Of a stretch of DNA of 64,000 nt, positions 10,114 to 24,152 are shown piece by piece. Each line of letters opens with the position of its first letter. The first letter of the stretch is position 1. A model generated the notes under the pieces. It was not told the origin of the DNA. It saw nothing but the letters and a program-made list of their open reading frames with translations, and made no database searches. The stretch is from Chlamydiae bacterium Ga0074140 (GTDB lineage: Bacteria; Chlamydiota; Chlamydiia; Chlamydiales; Rhabdochlamydiaceae): the NCBI GenBank assembly GCA_001464115.1, contig LNES01000003.1:186001-250000 (forward strand). The letters run 5' to 3'. The position numbers and the translations under genes are program-made.

Positions 10114-10195
10114 TCTCTTTTTCTCTGTGTCTCTATCTTCCACTGCTCTGATGAAGTTCGCAGTTTCGAAGGGAAAGTTGATTGGTGAGAAACGT

Positions 10196-11398
10196 TTATT
10201 TCTTGATGGCTCGGGAGGTTTCGAGTTTTTCGAGGGGGTATGCGCGGTTGATCTCGGTCTGTTTACGCCAGCTTTCAGGCAGGTTATTGATTTGCAAGAG
10301 GCGGTTGCACGCTTCTAGAGATTCTTGATGTTTCCCGACAAAATAGGAGCAGATCGAGAGTTGGAAAAGAAGACCGTACTCTTCCATCCAATCCATGTTA
10401 AAAAGGCTGTCTTTTTGGGCGGGTTTAGCATAGAGATCTCTTTTTTTGAGCCACTCATATGCCTTTGTGTAATTGCCTTCCTGGTTATAGATCTCAGCGA
10501 TGAAGTAGATTGGTTCTACGCGGTGAGGTCGAAACTGGTGCGCATCGATGTAGCTGTTGATCACAACACTCGAAGGAAGTCCGAGTCTTTGAAGGAGCTG
10601 CGCGACCTGGAGTTTGGACCAGAAGACCTCTTCGGCCCAGCCTCCCATTTTGATCCGTTTTTGATAGCATTCAAGCGCCTTTCCCTTTTCTCCAGCATCG
10701 CGATAACTCTCTGCAAGATAAAATGCGTACCGGTCATTGCTGGGTTCTTTTTTCAAACCCTCTTCGAGCAGGTGGACATTCTTCCAGTATTTTTGAGGAT
10801 CATGGGATCTCGCGCCATCATCGATCGATACGTACCTGACATGCTCGAGAGTTTCTGACACATAGGGGACTTCACAACCCAAATACTCGTGTGTCACGCC
10901 GATCCATTTCCAGGGAAGATCAGCTCTCACAATTTGCGGTTTTAGATAGGTGAAGGATTTGGTGCCGCGCCACATGTGGTAGAGATCCGCATTGAGAATC
11001 GGACGTTCAAATCCAGGATCAAATTCAAGAATATCATCGGCGTCCATGAAGAGGATGTAATCCCCCTTTCCTTGCGCAAGCTCTAGTGCCTCTGTTCGAC
11101 TCTCACCAAAGTTCTTCCATTTGCGCTCATGGAGTTCGCCAGGAATGCCCTTCATATGCTTTTTGATGATCTTCTGCGTTCCGTCTTTCGATCCCGTATC
11201 GACAATCACCCAGTAGTCGATGAAGCCTTTTACCGAATCGAGACAGCGACAGATCACTCGGCTCTCATCTTTTACGATCATGTTGAGACAGATTTTTTGT
11301 TTTGGCGGAGACTCGGAAGGTTCTTTACTGATGAGTAGCAGGGGAAGAGAGAAAAGAAGTAAAAATGCACGGATCATAAATTTCAAAAAAAATATCAA
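10196..11398 (-). CDS. Glycosyltransferase family 2 with C-terminal TPR-like region and N-terminal signal peptide/anchor
   Basis: ICLNMIVKDESRVICRCLDSVKGFIDYWVIVDTGSKDGTQ..DYILFMDADDILEF; start may be ATG 11374 (MIRAFLLLFSLPLLLIS). Confidence 0.8.
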   Translation of the reverse strand: MIFFLKFMIRAFLLLFSLPLLLISKEPSESPPKQKICLNMIVKDESRVICRCLDSVKGFIDYWVIVDTGSKDGTQKIIKKHMKGIPGELHERKWKNFGESRTEALELAQGKGDYILFMDADDILEFDPGFERPILNADLYHMWRGTKSFTYLKPQIVRADLPWKWIGVTHEYLGCEVPYVSETLEHVRYVSIDDGARSHDPQKYWKNVHLLEEGLKKEPSNDRYAFYLAESYRDAGEKGKALECYQKRIKMGGWAEEVFWSKLQVAQLLQRLGLPSSVVINSYIDAHQFRPHRVEPIYFIAEIYNQEGNYTKAYEWLKKRDLYAKPAQKDSLFNMDWMEEYGLLFQLSICSYFVGKHQESLEACNRLLQINNLPESWRKQTEINRAYPLEKLETSRAIKK

Positions 11399-11474
11399 AA
11401 GGAAAGATTTCTCTCAACGAGCAGCTGTTTGCGTAAAAATTTTTTTAATGTAGAAGGAAGGATAGGCCATCCTC

Positions 11475-12941
11475 ATGGAGCATGGAGTGAAGCGGTATTT
11501 TCTACTGATCTGCAATGCAACGATCTCTTTCTCTCTTGGAGCGAGCGAGAGTGAAGCTGTATTTGCTCAGCAGCTAGAAGTCGAGGAGAAGACTGAAAAC
11601 AACTCGATTAAATTTTCGGAGGATAAGAACCTCTCTCAGATAGTCCCGCCTGTGAACGTTCCAACGATTTCAAATCGTGAGAATCTGCCTCTGGAAAAAT
11701 TGGATGTCGAAGAGAGCTTGATCGAGTTTACTGAGGCATTGGAAATAGATGTCGGAGGAAAAGGAGACGAGACCATTCAAAGACCCTTATTTGGGGAGAG
11801 GAAGAGGGTTGATAGCGACTTCTGTGCAGAGAGGTTGGAAATAGAAGAGAAGAGCGATCAGGAGTTATTAAAGATTGTCGATCGTGAGATTGCTCAAACT
11901 GAAGAGTCTGACTTTGCAAAAAGGGCGTCAGAGGGCAAAGAGAGCACGCGAATGTATGTGGAAGATGATGGTCTTTTTGCCGATTCACTCGATCTTGATC
12001 TTGAAATTCAGATGGCGGGACATTCTCCACAAAAAATCGTAGAAAATCAACAGAGCGAGATCTCTCTGAATGATAGCACCTCTCATGCGATTGCGGCGCA
12101 GATCGACCGCGATTATCCACCACCGCCAACCTACTCTTTTCTTCCTAAGCGGGTGGATTTCCGGCATGTGCAAGGATCTAGCGGTGGCGTTGGCTTTGGA
12201 ACCGACTACTCCACAGCCGCTCTTCTCTTTGCTACCGAATATAAGCTAGGCCATATCATGCCTATGCTAGATCTTCGGGTGCATCGTTTTGACAACAATA
12301 CGTATGCGGCAAATGCGGGCGTTGCCGCTCGCTATTTACCTCCGCCCGACAGCTTCTGTAAGATTTTGGGATTCAATCTATTTTATGACTATCGCCAGGG
12401 GTTTTCTACGCATCGTCACTACAACCAGATTGGTGCGGGGATTGAAGTCTTAGGCAGAAGGTGGGACTTTCGCGCTAACTGTTACTATCCCGTCGGTAAT
12501 CGCAAGCATCAAGTGAAGTGCATTTTTGATGATTTTGATGGGGGATTTGTCATGATCCACCGTAAGTGTGAGGGGGTCTCCTATGGATATAATGCTGAAG
12601 TGGGGTATCTGCTCACTGGTGAAAAACCCTTTCTTCTCTACGCTGCTGCCGGGCCTTATTATATGGCGCGCAAGTGTCATAGTAAGACAGTGGGAGGCGA
12701 GGTGCGACTGCGGCCTCAATACAAAGACTATCTAGCTCTTGATCTCAGAGCGAGTTACGACTCTGTTTTTAAGGCTGTTTACCAATTACAGGTAATTGTG
12801 ACGCTTCCCTTCTATCAGATTCTTTCCAAGAAGAATAAGAGAGGGCCTTGTGGGATGTCCGATAGGCAGGTCTATCAGCCGATCGAACGGTTTGAAGTTT
12901 CGCCGCTCGGCAAGCGCTCGTGCTGGCAAGCTAATTTCTAG
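11475..12941 (+). CDS. Inverse autotransporter (intimin/invasin-type) beta-barrel protein with acidic N-terminal extension
   Basis: C-terminal barrel VQGSSGGVGFGTDYSTAALLFA...FDNNTYAANAGVAARYLP...GFNLFYDYRQG...HYNQIGAGIEVLGRRWDFRANCYYP. Confidence 0.75.
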   Translation: MEHGVKRYFLLICNATISFSLGASESEAVFAQQLEVEEKTENNSIKFSEDKNLSQIVPPVNVPTISNRENLPLEKLDVEESLIEFTEALEIDVGGKGDETIQRPLFGERKRVDSDFCAERLEIEEKSDQELLKIVDREIAQTEESDFAKRASEGKESTRMYVEDDGLFADSLDLDLEIQMAGHSPQKIVENQQSEISLNDSTSHAIAAQIDRDYPPPPTYSFLPKRVDFRHVQGSSGGVGFGTDYSTAALLFATEYKLGHIMPMLDLRVHRFDNNTYAANAGVAARYLPPPDSFCKILGFNLFYDYRQGFSTHRHYNQIGAGIEVLGRRWDFRANCYYPVGNRKHQVKCIFDDFDGGFVMIHRKCEGVSYGYNAEVGYLLTGEKPFLLYAAAGPYYMARKCHSKTVGGEVRLRPQYKDYLALDLRASYDSVFKAVYQLQVIVTLPFYQILSKKNKRGPCGMSDRQVYQPIERFEVSPLGKRSCWQANF

Positions 12942-13060
12942 TAAGTTGTTAACCTTTAGTTTCTTGCATTTTCATTCAACAAAATCATAATTATCTAAGT
13001 CTCGCAATCTAATTTACTTATAAAGTTTTTACATATAAACCCAAAAAGGGGGATTTTGGA

Positions 13061-14164
13061 ATGTTAAATATAGGGCAACGATGGTTTTTATTCGTCGGTT
13101 GTTTAGCCATCTCCTATATGGTCGTTATAAAAATTGGTCGGGCAGTTGATCGTAACTCTGCCGATTCAGGTTGGATTATCCCGATCGATCATGAGATTCT
13201 TCACTCACTTGAGTTCGCCAGTTTCGACCCCTCTTTAGCATTGGCTCCTTTTGAAGATTCCTCTCGTGAATCTCTAGCTGCCCTTCCCGATACTCATCCT
13301 CCACCCCCACCTCATCCTCCGCCTTCGTCTATTCCAAAGGGCAATGAGAACTACTATTGGCCCACTCCAAAACGCATGGCGCTTAGCCACGTTCAGGGAT
13401 CCGGACAAGGGATCGGTTTTGGAACAGATTATTCCACTGCAGCGCTCCTTCTTGCGCCAGATTATCGATTAGGTCATATCCTCCCGATGATAGATGCACG
13501 CGTTCATCGTTTCGATAACAACACCTATGCAGCAAATTTGGGCATCGCAGGAAGATATCTTCCGGAGGACAACACCTTTTGTGAGATGCTTGGCTTCAAT
13601 CTCTTTTACGACTATAGGCAGGGGTTAAAAACATCACATCACTACAATCAGATTGGTGTGGGAATTGAAGTTCTTGGAAAAAGGTGGGATTTTCGTGCGA
13701 ACTGCTACTACCCGATTGGACGTAATCAGCACAAGTCAACATGCGTATTCGATGATTTTGAAGGAGGCTTTTTTATGATCCATCGGAAGTGCGAGGGGGT
13801 CTCATACGGGTACAACGCCGAGATCGGGTATCAGATCACGAAAGAGCAGCCTTTTCTTCTCTATGCTGCTGCCGGGCCTTACTATTTGGCGAGAAAGTGC
13901 CACGATAAAACGCTCGGCGGAAAAGCACGCCTTCGTCCTCAATACAAAGACTATCTTGCGCTCGATTTAAGTGTGAGTTACGACCCAGTTTTTAAAGCTG
14001 TCTATCAGGCGGAGATCATCGTCTCGATCCCTCTCTACCAGATGCGCTCGAAGAAAGACAGACATGGCCCATGCAATATGTCAGATCGGAAAGTCTATCA
14101 ACCGATCATCCGTTTTGAGGTCTCTCCTCTCGGTAAAAAATCCTGTTGGCACACCAACTTCTAA
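13061..14164 (+). CDS. Inverse autotransporter (intimin/invasin-type) beta-barrel protein, paralogue 2
   Basis: Barrel nearly colinear with the 11475 gene; proline-rich linker THPPPPPHPPPSSIP before the barrel. Confidence 0.75.
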   Translation: MLNIGQRWFLFVGCLAISYMVVIKIGRAVDRNSADSGWIIPIDHEILHSLEFASFDPSLALAPFEDSSRESLAALPDTHPPPPPHPPPSSIPKGNENYYWPTPKRMALSHVQGSGQGIGFGTDYSTAALLLAPDYRLGHILPMIDARVHRFDNNTYAANLGIAGRYLPEDNTFCEMLGFNLFYDYRQGLKTSHHYNQIGVGIEVLGKRWDFRANCYYPIGRNQHKSTCVFDDFEGGFFMIHRKCEGVSYGYNAEIGYQITKEQPFLLYAAAGPYYLARKCHDKTLGGKARLRPQYKDYLALDLSVSYDPVFKAVYQAEIIVSIPLYQMRSKKDRHGPCNMSDRKVYQPIIRFEVSPLGKKSCWHTNF

Positions 14165-14198
14165 AAAAGCGGATCTTGCTTCTTCCTCTTTTTCTTTT

Positions 14199-15089
14199 TT
14201 ACCGCATGTAGCCCATGTTGCGCAGGAGTTGTGGAACAAAACGGTAGATGAGTTTTTCTTGATCTTCGATCTCGTAGCCATCTTCTAGAAGGGCGGAAAC
14301 ATCCTCAGATGAAAGGGTTCTGTTGTCGATCGTGAGTCTATCCCTCATTTTTCCAAAGAAGAGCTTTCCTTCAACATAGCGATTGGCGTAGCGATTAACG
14401 CCGATATCATGTTGTTTGAGTTCGATTGTTTTCTCACCATTTGGAATGAGAGGTTGGTAGGGTTGCCACGTAAAACCGATGCTTCGTTCGGGTTTGAAGA
14501 TGGTTTTGCAGACAGCTTTTTGCGGATTCTCCTGCGCGTGTGTGAGCTCGAGGGCTTCGATGACGAGTCGTCTGCGAGGGATCACATCTCTCTTCGATGC
14601 ATCAAAAAAGATGCGCGACAGAGTGACTGCTGCGTACCCATCATAGGCAGCAAGCTGCTCCGGAAGTGTGCTCTTTTCAAAAGGGACGAGGAACTCATCG
14701 ATATCGATGAGGGCGAGCCATTTGCTCTCTTTTGCAGCTTTAATTTTTGCGTTTTCGTAGGCCGAAAGTTGGGTGCTGAGAGCCCACATATACATTTGAT
14801 CTTCTTCGAGATTGCCGTGGTAGTCGGGCCAGTGGATGAGTGAAACGATTCCCTTTTTGATGTAGGGCTCGAGGACGCGTTTGAAATGATCGGTGCTGTT
14901 GTTATTGTAGAGATAAAAATGGTCAACACCGACAAGGCGGTGGTACTCGATCCACTCCTTGAGATAGTGCGCTTCGTTCTTGAAAATCGCACACACAGAG
15001 AGGTTGTACTTTTTCGGTTGTAGCTCGATAGCATTTGCTGAAAGAGAACCGATCAGAAACAAATACGCGAGTAAGAATTTGTATGTCAC
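14199..15089 (-). CDS. Glycosyltransferase family 92-like (DUF23-type) protein with signal peptide
   Basis: MTYKFLLAYLFLIGSLSANA + LSVCAIFKNEAHYLKEWIEYHRLVGVDHFYLYNNNSTD...WLALIDIDEFLVPF. Confidence 0.8.
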   Translation of the reverse strand: MTYKFLLAYLFLIGSLSANAIELQPKKYNLSVCAIFKNEAHYLKEWIEYHRLVGVDHFYLYNNNSTDHFKRVLEPYIKKGIVSLIHWPDYHGNLEEDQMYMWALSTQLSAYENAKIKAAKESKWLALIDIDEFLVPFEKSTLPEQLAAYDGYAAVTLSRIFFDASKRDVIPRRRLVIEALELTHAQENPQKAVCKTIFKPERSIGFTWQPYQPLIPNGEKTIELKQHDIGVNRYANRYVEGKLFFGKMRDRLTIDNRTLSSEDVSALLEDGYEIEDQEKLIYRFVPQLLRNMGYMR

Positions 15090-15097
15090 ATTTTCCT

Positions 15098-17130
<2,033 letters not shown>

Positions 17131-17140
17131 AGGGCTATTG

Positions 17141-19057
<1,917 letters not shown>

Positions 19058-19080
19058 GAGGTCGTGATGCGCGTAAATAG

Positions 19081-19125
19081 GAAATTTTTAACCCAGTTCG
19101 CGCGCGCGAGCAAGACTTTTTTCTA
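19081..19125 (-). promoter_or_regulatory. Putative promoter of the second collagen-like gene
   Basis: Reverse strand TTGCTC-GCGCGCGCGAACTGGGT(17 nt)-TAAAAATTTC, similar to the element at 17092-17130. Confidence 0.4.
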
Positions 19126-19127
19126 AA

Positions 19128-22100
19128 TTAGAAGCGGATGAGAAACTGCGCCATGAGGCGGTTGTCGTGGAACTCTTTGCCCCACTTGCCCTTGTAGTCG
19201 AAGGAGAGGGTGCGATTCTCATCGGGAAGAAGAATGGTAAGACCCAGTGTGCCGCTAAAGAGCGTGCGGTCGGGATTCATTCCTGTTGTGTGCATCACAC
19301 ATGAAGATCCTTCAAAGCTAGATTTGTAGCGCTTGCCGGTGAAGCGCCACTCGCGAATCGCGCTTAAACCGAGCGAAGGGGAGACCTTATTTTCGCTCAC
19401 CGAGAAGCAGCGGGAGAATTCGATGCCGGCTTCGCCTTGTAAGAGATCAGAATTTTTCTTCTCAACGCGAAGGTCGAGGCTATTTGCTCCATGTTCATTA
19501 AAGCTGTTCTCATGCACGTAGATGTAGTCTGCCCTTGCAAATGGAGAGAACTGTAGCTTCTTGCCGAAGAGGAGACCTCCTTGCATGTGACCTGAACCTT
19601 GCCAGCCGTTGTGATTGCTCTTCGCATGGCGGTCGATATCTGTGAGCAGCCCGTCACCGAAGACCATATGGCGAGAAGCGTCATAATGATTAAAACTGCC
19701 CATCGCTGTTCCGAAGAGATAAGCGTATTTTCCTGTCACGCCTGCATAGAGGGCGCCGTAGCCATTCTGCATATTGCTTTTGCCGCGCCCGTGGTCCCAT
19801 TTCAGGTGTACGTAGCTGTAGCCGACCGCGCCTCCAAAGGTCCAGTTACGCGAGGGGCTAAAATCGAGACCTGTTGTAACGCCTCCTGTACCGGTATCAA
19901 ATCCAACCTGGCCACTTTCACGGCTTTGATGTGATAGAGCTCCAAAGGGTGCCGCCCAAAATGCGAGATGTTTTTCTTTGGGGCAAATTTCAGGTGTTTC
20001 TACTGGGGCGGATTCTCGGAGCGCTTTCGCACGGCGTCTCGCCTTGCGCTTTGTTTCTGGAGTTGGAGCTGCGATTGCCTTAGGTGCTACCTTTTTGCAG
20101 GGGCGAGGGCAGATTTGTGTCGTCTGCAGAAGTCTTTGGAAGATCGTATCGTTTGTGTAAAGCGTTGCATTTTCTTGCGCCATTGCAAGCGCAGTATATT
20201 GAGAGGGCTGCATCAGGCTAAGCGCTTCGGTGAGACCCTCAACTGTCGGAATCATACGCAGTTCTGCGAGGACAAGCTCCAGATCGCTCCCCGCAGGCGC
20301 TGAAAGAGTGTCTAGACAGGTGGCGACAGCACCGGCATTGCCGCCTACGACAACGGTGGCAAATGGGAGTTCGGAGATGTTCGCCAAAATGATGTCGCCG
20401 AGTCCCGCGTTGTAGGTTACCGAAGCAGTGAAGGTCGGAAGTGTGACCACGACATTAGAAAATGTACCCGAAAGCGATCCAGGAGCTGCATCCACGATCG
20501 TGCGTACGAAAGTGGGAGGATAAATACCGGCCGAGGGGATAATAAGGAGTGTCGCACCAGGCTGGATCGTGTAGGATCCAGTGATATTCAGGCGATCCGC
20601 ATCTGTCGGGCTTACTTCAATCTCGAGTGTTGAGCCCGATGCCTGGATCACATCTCCAACGATACTGATCGTCCCGATACTATTGCCTGGAGCAAGCGTT
20701 CCGTTGACTGTGACGTTACTCGTGATCGTTCCTGTTCCTCCCAGTGTTCCGCTACCGCCCACGGTAAATGCGCTTGAAGCCAGGGCTCCATTCACGCTCA
20801 TGCGGCCTGCAGAAACGGTTGTCGTTCCCGTGAAGGCGGGGCTTGCTCCTGAAATAATCAGATTCCCGCTGTTTTGTTTTGTAAGAGTGCCATTGCCGGT
20901 GAGGGTGCCTGCATATGTTCCTGTCGTCGCCTGATCAAAAACAAGAGAGGCGTTGTTGAGTATATTGCCCTGAAGACCCGTAGCATTTCCTTGGAGTACC
21001 CCTGTCGACACCGTGGTTCCGCCTAGATAACTATTGGTTCCCGTTAAGACGAGGGTGCCAGCGTTCTGCTTGACGAGCGATCCCGCTCCTGAAATGTTTC
21101 CTGAAAAGGTGACGGTTCCTGCTGTGGCGCCTGTTGTGAGGACGGCGCTCCCCAAGGTCACGCTTCCTGTGCCTGAAAACTCGTCGATGGTCTGGTTATT
21201 ACTGTTGAGGTCTAGCGTCCCACTTGCATTGATCGTAAATACAGAGGTGCTGGGAAATGTATTCGCCGCGCCGGATTGCAATGTTCCTGCATTGATAGTT
21301 GTGGTTGCAGCGTATGTATTGGCTCCAGAAAGACGGAGAACTCCAGCGCCTGCCTTGACGAGACCACCACTGCCGCCACTGATCACGCCGCTAATGAGCA
21401 TATCTGGAGACGCGGTGGCATGGCCAATATTAAACGTGGGTGTACCCGAGATATCCACAGGGCCAGATAGGGTAGCCGTTGAGGCGCCGGAAGGGATGAA
21501 GACAACGTTATTCGCATCTGGAACAACACTGCCCAAATTAAGAGGGATAGAGATGGTATTTCCCCCGGTGATATTGAGCATGTTAGTGGCGGCAAGTGTA
21601 AGTGTAGCACCACCGCCGGTGAGCGTACCTCCAGCATAGGTGAAAGTTTCCACGATCTGGCCATTTCCATTGAGATTGAATGTGCCAGAATTTAATGTGA
21701 CAATCGCTCCACTACCGGTCTGGTCAAACTGATTTACTGCATCCGTACGCAGCGTTCCTCCGTTGATCGTCGCGGCATTCACCGCTGTCGTACTTGCTGG
21801 CTTATTAAGCACGAGCGTTCCCGCATTTAATGTGGTTAACCCTAAGCTGTTGTTGGGATTGGTTCCATCCAAAACCAGCGTAGCCGCGCCATTTTTTACG
21901 AGTGCTTCTGTGAACGAACCTCCTCCAACAATACGTTCTACATGCGTTGTGCCAGAATTTGCATTAAATGTGGTTGTTGTCCCTGCAGGAGTTATCGTAC
22001 CTGAAATCGTTGCGGTCGTTACGGGATTAAAATCTACGCTTGTGGTTGCGGCTTGAAAAGTGATGTTGGAAGGAATGGTAACGTCGAGCATTGTCAGGGC

Positions 22101-24134
22101 TGTTCCCGAGCTCGTCAAGGTGATGGATGGAACCGCAGCCATCGATCCCGTGTTAAATATCAGGCGTGGAACCTCGGGGCCGCCTGATAGAGCAGCCGTG
22201 GCTGAGTCAAGCGTGATGATTGTTGTTGGACCAAATTGGTTGCCCGATGCTTGTAGGGTTCCTGTCCCATTGATGAGAACATTTCCGGAGACAGCAGCAA
22301 TGCCTGCACTTTTTGCAAGCTCTAGTGTTCCTGCAGTGACTGTTGTCAACCCGTTAAACGTATTCGAGGATAGACCAGTTAGAGAGATAGTTCCTGCACC
22401 CTGTTTTGTGATCCCACCTGTTCCCGTGATGACGCCGTCAAAGGAAGAACTCCCAGCATTACCCAGCGTCAGCGTGCCGCTACCTAAAGAGACCACTCCG
22501 TTATCTAAGCTGGAAGAGAGTAAGCCGATTGTTTCATTGAACCCATTCAGATCGAGTGTAGCAGTAGCCGCGTTCAGTGCGCAGTTAGAATTTGGAGAGA
22601 AAGCATTGTTCGCGCCCGCACGAATTGTTCCTCCCAAAGATGTCGTGGCTCCCGAGTAGGTGTTTCCGCCAACGCTATTGGAGAGGACCAAGACCCCGAG
22701 GCCCTGGTGGGTGAGACCTCCCGTGCCGGTGATCGCGCCGGCATAGGTCGTGGTTCCAGAAGCGGCTACGGCTAGCGTTCCAGCTCCCAGAGAGATCACG
22801 CCTGTCGAAGCGCCACTGAGATTTCCGATGCCCTGATTGTTACCATTAAGATTAAACGTGCCATCGATCGTAAGCGCAGAAACAGTGTCGGTGAACTGGT
22901 TGGCCGCAGTTGTGCTTAGGGTGGCACCGCTACTGACTGTCACATTCCCGGGTGCTGCAATACCGGATGAGCTGAGCTGGAGTGTTCCTGCCGACACCGT
23001 TGTAAGCCCTGTGTAGGAGTTGCCCGAAGAGTTAAAAATCAGCGTGCCATCGAGTGCTTTTGTGATGTTACTCGTCGCCGTTTCTGTAATCGGACTCGTG
23101 ATCGTCATCGTATCGGCGGCATTTGTATTGATGTTAAAGGTGTAGGTGCCGCCCGTAAGTTGGAAAAATGGCGAGGGATTGGCACTGTTGATCACAGCCT
23201 GGTCGGCGCCAGCTGTTCGTACGATCGTGCCTCCTGCACCCCCAGAAAGAATGATATTGCCATCCAGCGTCGCCGGAGAACCTGTTCCGCCACCGCCCAT
23301 CGAGAGCACGGTTCCCGTGCTATTCAAACTCAGGTTGAAATCATTAAAGAAGATTTGGCCTTGAACGAAGTTTAAGCTTCCGATCGTATTACCCGAACCC
23401 ATGTTAAACACCGCCGCAGTCGTTGGTGTCGCGCCTGTGCCTTGGATGGTGAGAGCAGAGGTTGAGGAGATCTGTCCTAAAGTTGTGGCGCTGACGAATG
23501 CTGTTTGCGTAGCAGGACTGTTTGCGATGGTGAGGTTTCCAGCGATAGAAATGACGTTATCATTTTTTGACAGATTTAAAAGCCCATCATTCACGGTCGT
23601 TGTTCCAGTATAAGTATTTGGAGCGGCGCTGGTGAACACATCGAAATTCCCCACACCTGTTTTTATGAGGGCACTTCCTGCCACAGTTTCGCCGATGCTG
23701 GATTCGTGAGTGAATGTTGACGTCGAGGCTTGGTTGGCGGTGAAGCTTGTATTGATGAGGGTAGGCACCTGGATTCGTATGGTGGGGGAGTTAGCACTCG
23801 TGACCTGGATGGAGCCCCCATTTGCAAATGTCAAAGTTTCCACCCCAACAATACCTGACTCTAGGCCGCTTGCGTAGCTGAAGGTAATGGTTCCGACGGT
23901 GATGGGAATCCCCAGAGTTACCGATGTATTGGTCGTCAGAGTCGAAAATGTGGCTGTGTCTCCGGCAGCATTGGGGAATCCGGAAGGGGTCCAGTTTGCG
24001 TTATCATTCCAGTTTCCTGTACCGAGATCGTTCCAGACATAGTCCGTGGCAAAAAGAGCCTGTGTCGTCAGGATCGAGGTGAATAAAATGTAGCTGCGTA
24101 AGGAAAGGCGTGCCATTCTTTCCTTCCATAGCAA
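19128..24134 (-). CDS. Large autotransporter with PATR (autotransporter-associated beta-strand) repeats and C-terminal barrel
   Basis: 1668 aa; many GTGGLTKQGAGTLSLTG.NTYNGLTTVTAGTL repeats; C-terminal barrel ending MAQFLIRF. Start may be ATG 24116 (MARLSLRSYILFTS). Confidence 0.85.
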   Translation of the reverse strand: MLWKERMARLSLRSYILFTSILTTQALFATDYVWNDLGTGNWNDNANWTPSGFPNAAGDTATFSTLTTNTSVTLGIPITVGTITFSYASGLESGIVGVETLTFANGGSIQVTSANSPTIRIQVPTLINTSFTANQASTSTFTHESSIGETVAGSALIKTGVGNFDVFTSAAPNTYTGTTTVNDGLLNLSKNDNVISIAGNLTIANSPATQTAFVSATTLGQISSTSALTIQGTGATPTTAAVFNMGSGNTIGSLNFVQGQIFFNDFNLSLNSTGTVLSMGGGGTGSPATLDGNIILSGGAGGTIVRTAGADQAVINSANPSPFFQLTGGTYTFNINTNAADTMTITSPITETATSNITKALDGTLIFNSSGNSYTGLTTVSAGTLQLSSSGIAAPGNVTVSSGATLSTTAANQFTDTVSALTIDGTFNLNGNNQGIGNLSGASTGVISLGAGTLAVAASGTTTYAGAITGTGGLTHQGLGVLVLSNSVGGNTYSGATTSLGGTIRAGANNAFSPNSNCALNAATATLDLNGFNETIGLLSSSLDNGVVSLGSGTLTLGNAGSSSFDGVITGTGGITKQGAGTISLTGLSSNTFNGLTTVTAGTLELAKSAGIAAVSGNVLINGTGTLQASGNQFGPTTIITLDSATAALSGGPEVPRLIFNTGSMAAVPSITLTSSGTALTMLDVTIPSNITFQAATTSVDFNPVTTATISGTITPAGTTTTFNANSGTTHVERIVGGGSFTEALVKNGAATLVLDGTNPNNSLGLTTLNAGTLVLNKPASTTAVNAATINGGTLRTDAVNQFDQTGSGAIVTLNSGTFNLNGNGQIVETFTYAGGTLTGGGATLTLAATNMLNITGGNTISIPLNLGSVVPDANNVVFIPSGASTATLSGPVDISGTPTFNIGHATASPDMLISGVISGGSGGLVKAGAGVLRLSGANTYAATTTINAGTLQSGAANTFPSTSVFTINASGTLDLNSNNQTIDEFSGTGSVTLGSAVLTTGATAGTVTFSGNISGAGSLVKQNAGTLVLTGTNSYLGGTTVSTGVLQGNATGLQGNILNNASLVFDQATTGTYAGTLTGNGTLTKQNSGNLIISGASPAFTGTTTVSAGRMSVNGALASSAFTVGGSGTLGGTGTITSNVTVNGTLAPGNSIGTISIVGDVIQASGSTLEIEVSPTDADRLNITGSYTIQPGATLLIIPSAGIYPPTFVRTIVDAAPGSLSGTFSNVVVTLPTFTASVTYNAGLGDIILANISELPFATVVVGGNAGAVATCLDTLSAPAGSDLELVLAELRMIPTVEGLTEALSLMQPSQYTALAMAQENATLYTNDTIFQRLLQTTQICPRPCKKVAPKAIAAPTPETKRKARRRAKALRESAPVETPEICPKEKHLAFWAAPFGALSHQSRESGQVGFDTGTGGVTTGLDFSPSRNWTFGGAVGYSYVHLKWDHGRGKSNMQNGYGALYAGVTGKYAYLFGTAMGSFNHYDASRHMVFGDGLLTDIDRHAKSNHNGWQGSGHMQGGLLFGKKLQFSPFARADYIYVHENSFNEHGANSLDLRVEKKNSDLLQGEAGIEFSRCFSVSENKVSPSLGLSAIREWRFTGKRYKSSFEGSSCVMHTTGMNPDRTLFSGTLGLTILLPDENRTLSFDYKGKWGKEFHDNRLMAQFLIRF

Positions 24135-24152
24135 AAAAATTTTTTTACGAAA

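Noticed and set aside
9914-10858. ORFs 9914..10318 and 10325..10858 (+)
   Set aside because: The first spans a terminator-like hairpin and runs into the antisense of the GT2 gene; the second is wholly antisense to GT2. Neither has a recognisable domain.
19333-23613. Many forward ORFs of 60-201 aa opposite the autotransporter
   Set aside because: Antisense shadows of the 1668-aa autotransporter frame, with no start signals or recognisable domains.
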